A program made the position numbers and the translations under genes. The notes under the pieces were generated by a model. That model ran no database searches. It saw only the letters and a list, made by a program, of their open reading frames with translations, and had not been told where the DNA came from. From Megascapheus bottae (lineage: Eukaryota; Chordata; Mammalia; Rodentia; Geomyidae): a DNA stretch of 64,000 nucleotides. Location of the stretch: contig JANJXV010000013.1 in NCBI GenBank assembly GCA_024803745.1, forward strand, positions 32,592,001 through 32,656,000, read 5' to 3'. Below are positions 1-10,972 of this stretch, in pieces. The stretch's first letter is position 1. Every line of letters starts with the position of its first letter.

Positions 1-1152
1 ATAGATGAATGTAAACTAGGATTTATTTGCAATTTAAAGATAAAAATTGGGAGTTGAAGCCTTAAATTTATTTTATTGTCCATGCTCTGAAATTTGACAT
101 ATATGCTTCAATTATAAATATTAATAGCTGTCAGGTTCTAGTTGGTTTCATGTATGAATTACTGATGAACCCCTACCCTGGATTCTCATATCCAGCTTGT
201 TGTGAGGGTCACTAGATTATCTGTACTTTTGTTTCTTTCTCTTCAGCATTCAATTAAATAGATTGATTGTAATATAGAAAGTTTAGACAAAAATATTCTT
301 CCTTGGCATAATGAAAGTCATTCTATATCTAATTCTATATCTAATTATGGCTTTACCTTATCAGCACATATGATTGAACTGGGTAGGATATATTTAATAA
401 GTATAATAAATAATCATATGTGTTTCTTAATAGAGCACAACAATGACAGGTCTTAAATTTTACTTCTCCTGATTCAAACTATTGTTTTCAAACTTTAATG
501 CTTTTCTTAGCTAAATCATAAACTTTTGTAGCTTGAAACCAATAAGGCTTATTAAATTAGAGCAGGAGCCACTGCCAGTCTCTTTTCTGCTAAGCTGGGT
601 ACTTCTGACTTCTCTGTAAAAGTAGCACTTAATTGTAAAGGGAACTTTTCTTACTCTATTATGCTCACATTTGAGAGGTAATTGAGAGAAAACAAAATTA
701 CAACCTAAGAAAGTCATTTTTAAATAGTTATAATGAAGGATTGATGACTGTCTCTCCCACATCAGAGTGAATCCATTTCTTGCTCTCTCACAAATGTCCT
801 GCAGTTCTGGATAATTGGAATTGCCCTTCATTATTGTCTTCTCCACATATTTTAACCTTTATATTTCTATTTACTCTCTTGCTTTCTGCCAACCTTCCCT
901 TGCTTATAGATCAGAGCAAGTAAAGTAACACTTACTGCTATGATATGGAGATCTAGAATATTGTCCATTCTCTATTATCATTAGTCATAAGACAGCTCAA
1001 TTAATGTATTGGATAAAAAGCTCAGAGCATCCACATAACCTCATGTAGGACTTACATACAAATAGGGTGGAAAGAAAAGAAGAAAAAAACATTAAGCTAT
1101 ACTTTTCTCCTACAAACTTGGGTATAAATTTTGAAATAAAAGTGAATGAGAG
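1..1152. other. No gene recognised; AT-rich unique sequence
   Basis: I see no gene, RNA or clear repeat here. A minus-strand frame of 111 codons (511-846) has no recognisable domain and no splice or promoter context, so I treat it as chance. Confidence 0.6.
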
Positions 1153-1351
1153 GGACCGGGAGTTTGGCCTAGTGGTTAAAGTGCTTGCCTAGCATGCATG
1201 AATACCCGGGTTCGATTCCTCGGTACCACATGCATAGAAAAAAGCCGGAAGTGGTGCTGAGGCTCAAGTGGTAGAGCTCTAACCTTGAGAAAGTCCAAGG
1301 ACAGTGCTCAGGCCCTGAGCTCAAGCCCAGGACTGGCAAAAAAAAAAAAAA
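1153..1351 (+). mobile_element. SINE, type A (ID-like dimer)
   Basis: The left half carries a tRNA-like A box (tggcctagtgg, one extra base inserted just after) and a perfect B box (ggttcgattcc), so it was probably transcribed by RNA polymerase III. The right half begins near the gctcaagtggtagag motif and ends in the conserved gactggc followed by a poly(A) run. Flanks agtgaatgag and agtgtatgag look like a slightly diverged target-site duplication. Non-autonomous; presumably mobilised by L1. Confidence 0.88.
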
Positions 1352-1406
1352 GTGTATGAGAATTGGTGTCTTCTTTTCGAAGGCATTTAACATTAACCCT
1401 ATGCTT

Positions 1407-1410
<4 letters not shown>

Positions 1411-1454
<44 letters not shown>

Positions 1455-1461
1455 TGTGTGT

Positions 1462-1499
<38 letters not shown>

Positions 1500-1513
1500 C
1501 TGTGTGTGTGTGT
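1411..1513. repeat. Compound (AT)n-(TG)n microsatellite
   Basis: About 42 bases of AT repeat (1411-1452) run into an interrupted TG repeat up to 1513. Open frames on both strands here (poly-Tyr/Ile, Cys/Val, Thr/His) are artefacts of the repeat. Confidence 0.97.
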
Positions 1514-1514
1514 A

Positions 1515-1690
1515 CAAGGGTATGAACTCAGATCCCGAATATTGTTCCTATTTTGCTCAAAGCTAACACTTTCACTTGAGCTCCATTTTGACTTCTGGCT
1601 ATTTTGGTTGTCACTTGGCAAAAGGAGTTCTCAGACTCTTCTGTGCACTCTGATCTTCAGACCTCAGCCTCTTCAGTAGAAAGCATTTTA
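1515..1690 (-). mobile_element. Degraded SINE, type B (B1-like plus right half)
   Basis: The order of motifs (tgaactcag, a gctcaa stretch, cttgagctcc, gttctcagactc, cagacctcagcctc) follows the reverse complement of the type B SINE, but with many substitutions. The adjacent TG microsatellite lies at its A-tail side. Confidence 0.55.
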
Positions 1691-2025
1691 GGCAAATACA
1701 TATTCAGATATTTACTGAATACAGTTATCTCATTAAAATTGAATCTCTTTCCTCTTATCTTTAGTACTGAGCAGATTTTTAGTTTTCCTATAATTATTGT
1801 TGTATTTTCTTATGGCAGCTCCCTGCTTTCTATATGGGTAAGGGTTGTTCCTTCCTTGTCTTCCTCTGCGATTCATAAGTAGCATAGGCAGATGAATGGC
1901 ATTTGCCTTTAGGACATAAGGATGAGTACAAAGATAGGTACAACCTAAATTGGACTAATAAATTGGTCTAATAAAAGGGACAAAAAGAATCACTTATTTG
2001 TATGCTTCATATGCTTACTAGAAAA
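1691..2025. other. No gene recognised
   Basis: AT-rich sequence between a degraded SINE and the L1 insertion. No exon, RNA gene or repeat could be assigned. Confidence 0.55.
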
Positions 2026-2116
2026 AAAATGGAATTCTTAGGTACTTTATTTTCTTTGAGGCTATTGCAAAAGGAGTTGCTTTCCTGATTATTGCCTCAT
2101 TACTCTCACTGTTGGC

Positions 2117-3140
2117 TTAGAGGAAGGCAGTTGATTTTTGAGGGTTAATTTTATACCCTGCTACCCTTCCAAAGTTTTGAATCAGCTCAAGGAGCTTGGG
2201 AGTAGAGTCTATAGGATTCTTTAAATACAGAATCATGTCATCTGCAAAGAGGGAAAGTTTTACTTCCTCTTTCCCTATTTGGATCCCTTTTATGCTTGGT
2301 TCTTCCCTTATTGCATGGGCTAGGAATTCTAATACTATGTTAAAGAGGACTGGAGAGAGTGGGCATCCTTGTCTCATTCTTGATTTTAGAGGGAATGGCT
2401 TTAGCTTTTCTCCATTAAGTATAATACTAGCTGTGGGTTTGTCATACACAGCCTTTATTATATTGAGGAATGTTCCATGGATTCCTAGTTTCTCCAGAGC
2501 TTTTAACATAAAGGGGTGTTGGATCTTGTCAAATGCCTTTTCTGCATCTATTGAGACAATAATGTGATTTTTGTCCCTGCTCCCGTTGATGTGTTGAATT
2601 ATATTAATTGATTTGCGTATGTTGAACCAGCTGTGCCAACCTGTGATGAATCCTGTTTGATCATGGTGTATAATTTTTTTGATGAGTTGTTGTAGACAGT
2701 TGGCCAGTACTTTGTTGAAAAGTTTTGCATTGATGTTCATCAAAGAAATAGGTCTATAGTTCTCTTTCTTTGATGAATCTCTGTCTGGTTTGGGGATGAG
2801 GGTTATACTGGCTTCATAGAATGAGTTTGGTAAAGAACCTTCATTTTCAATTTCGTTGAAGAGCTTGAGGAGTATTGGTGTGAGCTCTGCTTTGAAGACC
2901 TTATAGAATTCAGCTGTGAATCCATCTGGCCCTGGGCTTTTCTTAGGTGGAAGTTCTCTTATTGCCATTTCTATTTCAGTGCTTGAAATAGGCCTGTTTA
3001 GGTGGGTTAGTTCTTCTTAGTTCAGTGTGGGTATGTTAATATTGGCTAGGAATTCATCCATTTGTTCTAGATTCTCAAATTTGTTGGTGTAAAGATTTGA
3101 GAAGTATTTCCTCATGATGCTCTGGGTCTGGATCTTAGTT
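2117..3140 (-). pseudogene. L1 ORF2 fragment, reverse-transcriptase domain
   Basis: An uninterrupted frame of 283 codons (2968 down to 2117) covers the fingers, palm and part of the thumb of a non-LTR reverse transcriptase. The catalytic FADD motif lies near residue 240, and motifs such as [12 protein letters not shown] and [10 protein letters not shown] match the L1 class. Upstream of 2968 the ORF2 sequence continues to about 3140 but is broken by an in-frame stop in the linker before the reverse transcriptase. The endonuclease domain is missing because the insertion is 5'-truncated. ORF2p normally nicks target DNA and copies L1 RNA; this piece is cut off from its own C-terminus by the inversion. 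The long open frame suggests a recent insertion rather than function. Confidence 0.93.
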
Positions 3141-3141
3141 A

Positions 3142-4672
3142 AGGAATTATCTTAACTAAGAATATAAAAGACCTTTTTGATGAAAACTTTAAAACCCTGA
3201 AAAAGGAAATTAAAGCAGAACTGAGGAAATGGAAAAACTTCCCATGCTCCTGGATTGGAAGAATCTACATCGTGAAAATGACATCTTGCCAAGGGCTATC
3301 TACAAATTCAACGCAATACCCATTCATATCCCAATGTCATTCTTTAAGGAAATAGAAGAGGCAATCCAAACTTTCATATGGAATAATAAAAGGCCCTGCA
3401 TAGCAAAAACACTTCTTAGAAGAAAAACAGCACAAGAGGAATTTCAATACCAAACTTTAGACTCTATTACAGAGCTATAATTATCAAAACAGCTTGGTAC
3501 TGGTACAAGAACAGGACTGAAGACCAATGGAATAGAACTGAAGACTCAGATATTAAACCACAGACCTATGGCCACCTTTGAAAAAGGCGCCAAAAAATAG
3601 AATGGAAGAAAGATAGCCTCTTCAACAATTGGTGCTGGAAGAACTGGTTAAGCACCTGCAGAAAACTAAAGTTGGATCCTTCTTTGTCACCCTGCACTAG
3701 AATTAACTCCAAATGGATAAATACCTGGAGGTAAAAGCCGACACACTGGAAGCTTTACAAGAAGGAATAGGAGATACACTAGGCCTCCTTGGCACAGGCC
3801 AAAACTTTCTTAATAAGGACCAAGAATCACAACAAATCAGAGCAAGTCTGGATAAATGGGAATGCATTAAACTGCAGAGCTTTTGTATGGCAAAGGACAT
3901 AGGTGGTAAATTAATTAGGAAGCCTACAGATTTGGAGAAGATCTTCACCAACCATACAACAGACAGAGTCCTCATATCTAAAATATATCAACAACTCAAA
4001 AAATTGAATCACTCCAAAACTACTCTGTAAAGTAGCAACCATCCCATTAAAAGATGGGCCAAAGACTTAAAGAGAGTCTTCTCTGAAAAAGAAACAAAAA
4101 TGGCCTATAGACACATGAAGAAATGCTCAACATCTCTGGCCATAAAAGAAATGCAAATCAAAACAACTCTAAGATTCCACCTCACTCCAGTTAGAATGGC
4201 CAGGATCAAGAAAACGAATAACAACAGATGCTGGAGGGGATGTGGCCAGGAGGGATCACTACTGCAGGATTGGTGGGAGTGCAAACTCATTCAACCACTA
4301 TGGAAAGCAGTATGGTATTTCCTCAAAAGACTAAAGAGAGAGCTCCCCTATCACCCAGCAGTTCCACTACTTGGCATTTACCCAATCATCCAGAAACAAG
4401 GACATACGAAATCCACTAGCACAACAATGTTCATTGCAGCACTATTTACCATAGCAAAGACAGGGAGCCAACCTAGATGTCCCTCAGTTGATGAGTGGAT
4501 CAATAAGATGTGACATTTGTACACAATGGAATTCTATGCTGCTGTCAGAAAGAATGACATTGCCCCATTTGGTAGGAAATGGAAAGACTTAGAAAAAATC
4601 ATATTAAGTGAATTAAGCCAGACTCAAAGGAACTTAGGCTCAATGGTTTCCCTCATTTGTCATAATCAGTAG
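3142..4672 (+). pseudogene. L1 ORF2 fragment, C-terminal region (broken)
   Basis: Recognisable pieces of the ORF2 C-terminus appear in order: a segment at 3229-3480, one at 3713-4030 and one at 4100-4513. They are separated by stops and shifts of frame. The cysteine-rich motif (CWRGC... around 4230-4290) has lost its histidine: this copy reads LLQDWWEC where the copy at 25.7 kb reads [12 protein letters not shown]-to-TGA change stops the last frame at 4513. The family C-terminus would end at the TAG at 4670-4672. The L1 3'UTR follows. Confidence 0.9.
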
Positions 4673-5159
4673 AAACCTTGGGCTCTCCTAGCAGAGATTT
4701 GCAATAGAGCAAAACCTAGATACATAAGGCCATATAGTATGATGCTAAATGAAAGGCTCTCTAGAATATAGAAACATAAGCCATATAATGAATGATCATT
4801 GTCCTTAATGTACTATGTTACCTCTCATCTCTTTTGCTGTCCCTTGGTTATGTCATGTTGTTACAGTATCTCACTTTGTTACCTGATATATTGGATATAT
4901 TTGTATTTGGTTATTTGAAATTGGATAGGAAAGGGGGGACAACAAGATGAGGGTGGGGGTGGGAGGGAAATGGGGACGAAGACATGTGAAAGGGTATCAA
5001 TGTATGTGAATTAATGCACCTTCTATCTGGCAAATATCGTGTAAACCTTCTATTAATTACAATAAAAATACATGAAAAAACATAAAATGGAACCTTGAAA
5101 ATCTTGATTGGTTTTTTGGAACTATGAAATCCAAGAATGATGCTCATACAAACCAATGT

Positions 5160-5616
5160 AACTGTTTGTCTTAGTTAGCTTTCTGCTACAAGATAAACTT
5201 ATAATGACAAAAGCAATCGATTTTGGCTCACTGTTTTGGGTGCCCTAGTTCATCACCAGTGTCGTCCTTGCTTTAGAGCCAGGGACAAGTCATTGCATCA
5301 TAAAAAGAAGAGCCTAGAATGTGGCAAAGATATTCCCTTCATGACTAAGGAAGCAAAAATAGGAAAATGAATATGTTGGGTTTCTGACAATTCCTTGTAA
5401 GGATATAAACTTGATCTTAAAAGCTTCCCCCAGGGGGCAGGTAGTGTGGCCTAGTGGTAGAGTGCTTGCCTAGCATGCACAAAGCCCCGGGTTTGATTCC
5501 TCGGTACCACATACATAACAAAAAGCCAGAAGTGATGTTGTGACTCAAGTGATAGAGCCCTAGCCTTGAGAAAATCCAGGGACAGTGCTCGGGCCTTGAG
5601 CCCAAGCCCAGGACTG

Positions 5617-5653
<37 letters not shown>

Positions 5654-5790
5654 TCCACCAGGCTCTCATTGTAGATTCCTTCCTTGCTCAATAGCATCAA
5701 CCCTTAGGACTGCATCTCCAAGCCATTCGCTTCAGAGATCCACTGTGGAAGCAATGCACAATAGGAAGAGATAAAGAGATTGCATCTTGT
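5160..5790. repeat. Possible old interspersed repeat, split by a SINE
   Basis: Wording such as ttttggctcactgttt and phrases of an animal-wide retroelement type occur at 5215-5400, with possible continuation after the SINE at 5435-5650. I cannot name the family. No coding potential is seen. Confidence 0.3.
5419..5662 (+). mobile_element. SINE, type A, young, with 16-bp target-site duplication
   Basis: A complete dimer (about 5435-5618) with A box tggcctagtgg is followed by a pure run of about 32 A. The flanks aaaagcttcccccagg (5419-5434) and aaaagcttccaccagg (5647-5662) differ at one base. The long uninterrupted tail indicates recent insertion. Confidence 0.92.
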
Positions 5791-5935
5791 GTCTTAATAA
5801 AAAGTGACCTTCCCTGTATTATATTTTCCTGAGGTCAGTTATTCCAAAGGAACTTTAGCCCATAGAACACATAAAGGCCTATTTTACTTGTATCTAGGAA
5901 AATTGAATGTTCTATTTCTTTGTAATAAAAGAGGC

Positions 5936-6005
5936 AGGCACTGATGCTGGCTATTCAGGAGGCTAAGATCTGAGGATTCAGGCATAAACTTCTCCAATGA
6001 AGACA
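5936..6005 (+). mobile_element. SINE type B fragment (B1-like head)
   Basis: The stretch ctattcaggaggctaagatc matches the 7SL-derived head seen intact at 6480-6540. It is truncated and diverged after about 60 bases. Confidence 0.6.
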
Positions 6006-6380
6006 AAATTGCAATCACTGACTAAGAACAAGTCCTATATTTTGCATTCCATTCAAAATTAACTTTCAGCATACTAAAATGATTACAGTTCATAAATTTA
6101 ATTTATAATATTTTGAATTTCATTGTTTACCTAGTTGGTAATTACTCTAAAGTGCACAAAGAAAAGACTATAATTTTAGAACTTTTTGCTAATTATTTTC
6201 CCTCTTTTGGAGGGAAAGGAAAGAATTCTAGGATATTTATACTCACACTTTTTGGGGGGCTTATTTATTCTTTTCTATCTTCTCAGTTTCTTCCCTCCTC
6301 TTGTTCTTACTTGTGTTTTCTTTAACCCAAGTAAAGAAGTAACTTTTTACATAGAAACATTTTGAAACTTGACTGCTTCT
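6006..6380. other. No gene recognised
   Basis: AT-rich sequence. A 70-codon plus-strand frame (6113-6325) has no recognisable domain. Confidence 0.5.
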
Positions 6381-6384
6381 TAAA

Positions 6385-7095
6385 ACAAAGGCACAGGGAA
6401 AATGTGGTATATATACACAATGGAGTTTTATTCATCTATTAAAAAGAATGATACTGGACCATGTTTAAAGAATTTGGTGAACCAGGCATGGTGGCTCATG
6501 CCTGTAATCCTAGCTACTCAGGAGGCTGAGATCTGAGGATCAAGGTTCAAAACCAGCTTGGGGTACAAAAGACCCTGAGACTTTTATCTCCAGTTAATCT
6601 CTAGATAATGGGAAGTGGTGCTTGGCACAGCTTGGCACAAAGGTAGGGCAGTAGCCTTCAGCTGAAGAGCTAAGGAACACCGCTCAGGCTGAGTTCAAGC
6701 CCCATGACCCACCAAAAAAAAGGTGGGGGGAGACCTGGAAATAATTATGTTAAGTAGTAAGGCACAGGAAGACAAAGAATGTAGGTTTTTCCTTATATGT
6801 GGAAGCTAGATTTAACTTATAAACTTAAATACCTCATAAACTTAAATGAACACATTGGGTGGCATACAGATGTATATAAATATATTAACTGAAATACAAT
6901 AGATTCAGGGGAGAAATCAAATAGTGTAATTACTTAGAAAGGCAAAGACATAAGTTTAACAATATAAGCACCAGGAAGCTGGCATTTGGAAAAGGTGAGT
7001 GGAGTTAAAGAGATGAGGAGAAAAGGAGGAGATGCAGCAAGAATCGAATGTAAATTAATGCATAAGATTGAAATACAGTGAAAAAATTCCATCTA
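6385..7095 (+). mobile_element. Older L1 3' region, interrupted by a SINE
   Basis: The segment 6400-6477 (tatacacaatggagttttat) is the L1 ORF2 C-terminal signature at low identity to the young copies. After the SINE, 6722-7095 continues with 3'UTR-like sequence (atgtggaagctagatttaac). Coding capacity is lost. Confidence 0.6.
6479..6718 (+). mobile_element. SINE, type B (B1/7SL-like head plus shared right half)
   Basis: The head has the 7SL-type signature ggctcatgcctgtaatccta and ctcaggaggctgagatctg. The right half resembles the right monomer of the type A SINE and ends near gttcaagccccatgaccc with a short A tail. A tandem 10-base repeat (gcttggcaca) sits in the right half. It is inserted in the older L1. 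Confidence 0.88.
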
Positions 7096-7105
7096 TAGCA
7101 TACAA

Positions 7106-7970
7106 AAATTTTCAATTTTATTTTATTATAAAGGTGGTTACAGATATGTAAGTAAGGTAATGGGTACTTTTCTTGTTGAACAGTGTTACCCCCTCTCCTT
7201 TACTTGCACTTCCGCTTACCCTGAACTCCCCTTCCCCCCGAGTTGTAAAGTTCATTTCCAACATAGTGTCCTGTGAGTATCACTCTTGCATTGGTTCACC
7301 CTTGGTCCTTTATCTCGCCATTTTTTTAATTCCCTTACCTTTCCCAAATCAGATAAACATATATACAAGGCACAGGGTACCAAAATCAAAAACAGTGACA
7401 TCAGGAGATAAACCAAAGGAAAACAAATGGTAAACTACAAACAGGAATAACTGCACAGAGTACACTAAACAACAATAACAACAACAATAACACCCCCCAA
7501 AAAAACCCCTCTGGTTTCCATATCTTGGAATTTATTTTGATTAACATAATTTTATAAGAATGGACCTATACTAAGACTCTCCTAGACATATACTAATTAT
7601 TATAAATTAGGGAAACCATGGTCTGCTTTACTTAATACATTTTTTTCTTCCCAAATCTTTTCATTTCTTTATGAATGAGGTGATATCTTTCTTTCTGATG
7701 GAAGCGTAGAATTCCTTTGTGTATGTATACTACATTTCCTTGATCCATTCATCCACTGAGGAGCATCTGGTTTGGTTCCATATCTTAGATATGGTAAATA
7801 ATAACATACACAATAAAGAAGAATGAGTGAAGGGATGTGTAGGGGAGAATGTGTAGGAATGTTGAAAGGAGCGATATTGATCAAGAAGCATTGCATTCAT
7901 AAAATGCTTTGTTATAAATGCCAATCCCTTTTGCAACTACTTAAAGACAATTTAAAAAAAGAAAAAAAAT
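7106..7970 (+). mobile_element. Older L1, 3' end, probable 5' inversion
   Basis: From 7110 to about 7795 the minus strand carries 3'UTR and then the ORF2 C-terminus (a WNQTRCSSVDEWI-like stretch near 7740-7790). From about 7825 to 7970 the plus strand carries the distal 3'UTR (attgcattcataaaatgct, caactacttaaagacaat) and an A-rich tail. The order inverted-proximal then direct-distal is that of a twin-primed L1. It is more diverged than the 2.0-5.1 kb copy. Confidence 0.6.
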
Positions 7971-9704
7971 CAAAGGCACAGTACTCTTAAAAACTAGAAG
8001 TGACAAAGCAGGGTGCTTCCTATTTATTTCTTTGAATTTCCCATAATTTGGATCTCAATGAGCTGTTATCACATATGAACAGCCTAGGCCCTTGAGATAT
8101 TCTGAAATGAAGATAATTGGTGCATACTGTGTACCAATGTAATTGTGTAATAGAGGATTTGGTGTCTGACACTGATTCTTTACAATGAAAGGAAGATAAT
8201 AATAATTGGTGATACAAAGAAAACCTGATTTACCTAGGAAATTGTTCAGGAGCCTATTGAAATTTTATGAGTCTCCTTGGGCGAAGGAAGCATAATTCCA
8301 TAACTAACATTTGCTGCTAAAATACCAAATAATCAAGGCACAACAAGCATCACAGAAACTACAGTTTGAACATTTTCCACAAACTGTGTCACTTTTAATA
8401 TTCTCAAGCACTTTCTTTGTAAATTATACTAAAGGGTGAGGGAAGATTTGGGAAAACCACATTTTAAAAATGAATAAATAATCTTTTAATTTTATGTAAA
8501 TTAGGAGGGAAATCCAAGTTCAGAGAAATATTTGTATGGAAAAAATAGAGAAGAAAAACAGTTAAGATGAATAAGCAGAAAAATACAGTGAACTTATAGT
8601 AAAACATCTTTATTAGATATATATATATTTTTACTTTGTAAAATGTAGTCCCCATGGAAAGGAAGAGTTTGGATAGGAATCAAGATAACCATGTTAGGGT
8701 GGTCGTGGTGGGCTTTTGCTGATTTCCAATCTGAACTGCTGGACTTAGATCCCCAGCTGCTTCAAGTCCTGGCTGCTGATAGGGAGCACTTTAAATGCTC
8801 CCCAGAATTTTTCCTAGGCTCAGAAGTGTTGCCCTGATAAGAACAGTGTGTATCCAAAGATACATGTACCAGTTTGCCCAGGAGGCTAGAGGCAACACTG
8901 GTCAATACTGAATCAATTCGTATCTACCCAATTGTACTTTCTTCCTGTCTCTTCCTTTCTACAGATTCGTTACTTCGAGCATCAACATATGCTCCACTTC
9001 TAATGGAAGTCAGATTTCATCAGGCTGAAATGTATTTCTGTGGTTTCTAATGTTCATTCATCATTAAGATATTGTCGGGGTATATTTATATGGTCTCTAT
9101 GGATTTTTGTCATTTGACTCTCACCAGGTAGTTGTAAAAGGATCCTAGGGCCCATAGTTTTGAGCTAAGGAAATTCAGATGAAGAGATATCCAATCATTT
9201 TTTTCTGTGTCTGTGGGTAAAGAAAGTCTGAATCCAGACCTGGAGTTCAGAACACTTCCAGGGAAGTGGGGAGTAAACTTTTCCTAGATCATTATAACTG
9301 TCTTTGAATTAGAATCATAAAAAGAACACTTTCCAGAAGGAAAGAAGTTGAATAATATATAATAATCAAATCTAAGCTTGGAGACTCTAATTAGCTGAAT
9401 CTTAAATACAGTTTAGATGTGTTGATTTCTCATATCAAAGCATAATTTTTAATAAAATTTTGTAGTTTGAGGAATCGGCTAATCTAAGAGAATTCTGAAG
9501 TCTGAAGACTATAACAGTATTGGCAACTATTAGAAAAGAATGTAATTATTTAAAAAAGTGTTTCTTCATGTTTATATTCTTTTGACTATAATATACTAAT
9601 AACAACAGAGGCATACATATACATATATACAGAAAAAATTTGGAACAGTTGCTTTGTAACTTTTTAAGTATGATGTGAATTTATTAGTATTTTTGTCATT
9701 ATTT
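7971..9704. other. No gene recognised
   Basis: About 1.7 kb of AT-rich, apparently unique sequence. Short open frames (for example 8020-8217 minus and 8464-8655 minus) show no domain, signal or homology I recognise. Confidence 0.55.
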
Positions 9705-10025
9705 ATTTTCCTAATGCTGGTGTTTGAACTCAGGGCTTCATGTGTGCTATGTAGGTACTCTACTTGAACTGTTCTGCCAACCTCTTCTTTTGAATTATTT
9801 TCAAAAGAGGGCCTAAGCTTTATGCTCAGGCCTGCCTGGACTGCAATTCTGTTTGTGCTTCACAAATGTTCAGAGATGAAAGCCATATGAAAATGCCCCA
9901 AGCCACTATGTTTCCCCATTATTTAGATGGAAAGACACATTACTACGCCTGACCATTGCTTGAGAAGGAGGTTTGACATGTGGTCTCTTGGTTTTCCCCT
10001 ATCAAAGTAGCTAGGATTACATGTT
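9705..10025 (-). mobile_element. Old degraded SINE (B1/type B-like)
   Basis: Motifs tgaactcagggcttcatg, ctctacttgaact and, near the right end, aaagtagctaggattacatg follow the reverse complement of a SINE with a B1-like head, spread over about 320 bases with insertions. It is much older than the other copies. Confidence 0.5.
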
Positions 10026-10030
10026 AACCA

Positions 10031-10474
10031 CTTCTCGTGAGAACACACATTAGTAAATAATTAATTGTCAATATAGTCTAAGTTATGTGAACTTCCAATT
10101 TATTGTAAACATGATAATAGTAAAACCTATCCAGCCAATAATTCAGCAGCTTTACAAACCTTTGAGGTTTCCATATTATGTAGGTTCAAGAATATGGTAG
10201 TTCTATATCCCCAAAGATGAAAAGATTATGATGTCATTTGGGGAAATTAAGGTAGCAAATAACAGAATAATAGATCAACTCCATTTTCCTATAAAATAAG
10301 ATAAAACTAAGTTAACTTATCATCCACTTATATGATCTCCCATGTGCATTTTTACATTTGCTTTGCTTTTGTCAATTTAAATATAAAGGTCTAGAGAAAT
10401 GAAGACTGGAACAATTACAATGGAAGTTCTGGGGAAGGAATTGAGGAAATATTTCATGAGGACATTCACCTTCC
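10031..10474. other. No gene recognised
   Basis: AT-rich sequence with no assignable feature, immediately left of the candidate retrocopy. Confidence 0.5.
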
Positions 10475-10972
10475 CATGAGTATTTGAATTTATTTTCTTT
10501 TTTTTACATCAGATCTCTATCTTACATTTATTGAAAATTTCAAAAAGGAAGAAAGTCACAAAAAGCTTAGTACAAATATGACCTGTTTTTATTGCAATAT
10601 CACTTTTTACAACATCATTCTTTGGTGGTGTACTAAAAGGATTCACATTTGCACAAGCACTAGACTATTCAGCATAATAAAAGAAATGCAGGGGTGATAA
10701 ATCAGTGTCCACTTGTTGCAATTACAAGTTGTTCTCAAGGCAATCACACAGGAAATGCCAGGAAAAATAGCTTAATGTAGACAAAGCAAAAGCTAAAGAA
10801 TACAGACATACTCAACATTTCAGTGGCCCTTATTGTATGTTTTTCAATGCGCCCTAATTATTTTTCTTTCTCAGGGACACATTAAAAACTGAAGTAGTTA
10901 CTTGCTGCAAAGAAACTACTTTAAAAAGCTCTGCTAGAATGCTAAATATGGATTTTCATGAGTATCTAAAGA
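10475..10972 (-). pseudogene. Candidate retrocopy of an unidentified mRNA 3'UTR
   Basis: On the minus strand a non-repetitive 450-base segment ends with AATAAA (complement of 10527-10532), then about 20 bases, then an A-rich tail (complement of 10492-10505). That spacing is typical of a real polyadenylation site. The flanks share catgagtat (10475-10483 and 10957-10965), followed by looser similarity, as expected of an ageing target-site duplication. No coding frame is seen, so this would be a 3'UTR-only, 5'-truncated copy. I do not recognise the parent gene. Confidence 0.5.

Larger units (their letters stand above)
2026..5092 (+). mobile_element. L1 retrotransposon, 5'-truncated with 5' inversion (twin priming)
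   Basis: The left part (about 2035-3150) reads on the minus strand and encodes the ORF2 reverse-transcriptase region. The right part (about 3142-5083) reads on the plus strand and encodes the ORF2 C-terminal region, then the 3'UTR and A-rich tail. Compared with the uninverted copy at 23.8-26.6 kb, the two parts abut in L1 coordinates with essentially no loss, as expected of twin priming during target-primed reverse transcription. The motif aaaatggaa occurs at 2026-2034 and 5084-5092 and is a candidate target-site duplication. The 5'UTR, ORF1 and endonuclease domain are absent, so the copy cannot move. Confidence 0.93.

Noticed and set aside
1308..1679. Several overlapping open frames with Thr/His, Tyr/Ile and Cys/Val repeats
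   Set aside because: They are translations of the AT/TG microsatellite and flanking SINE.
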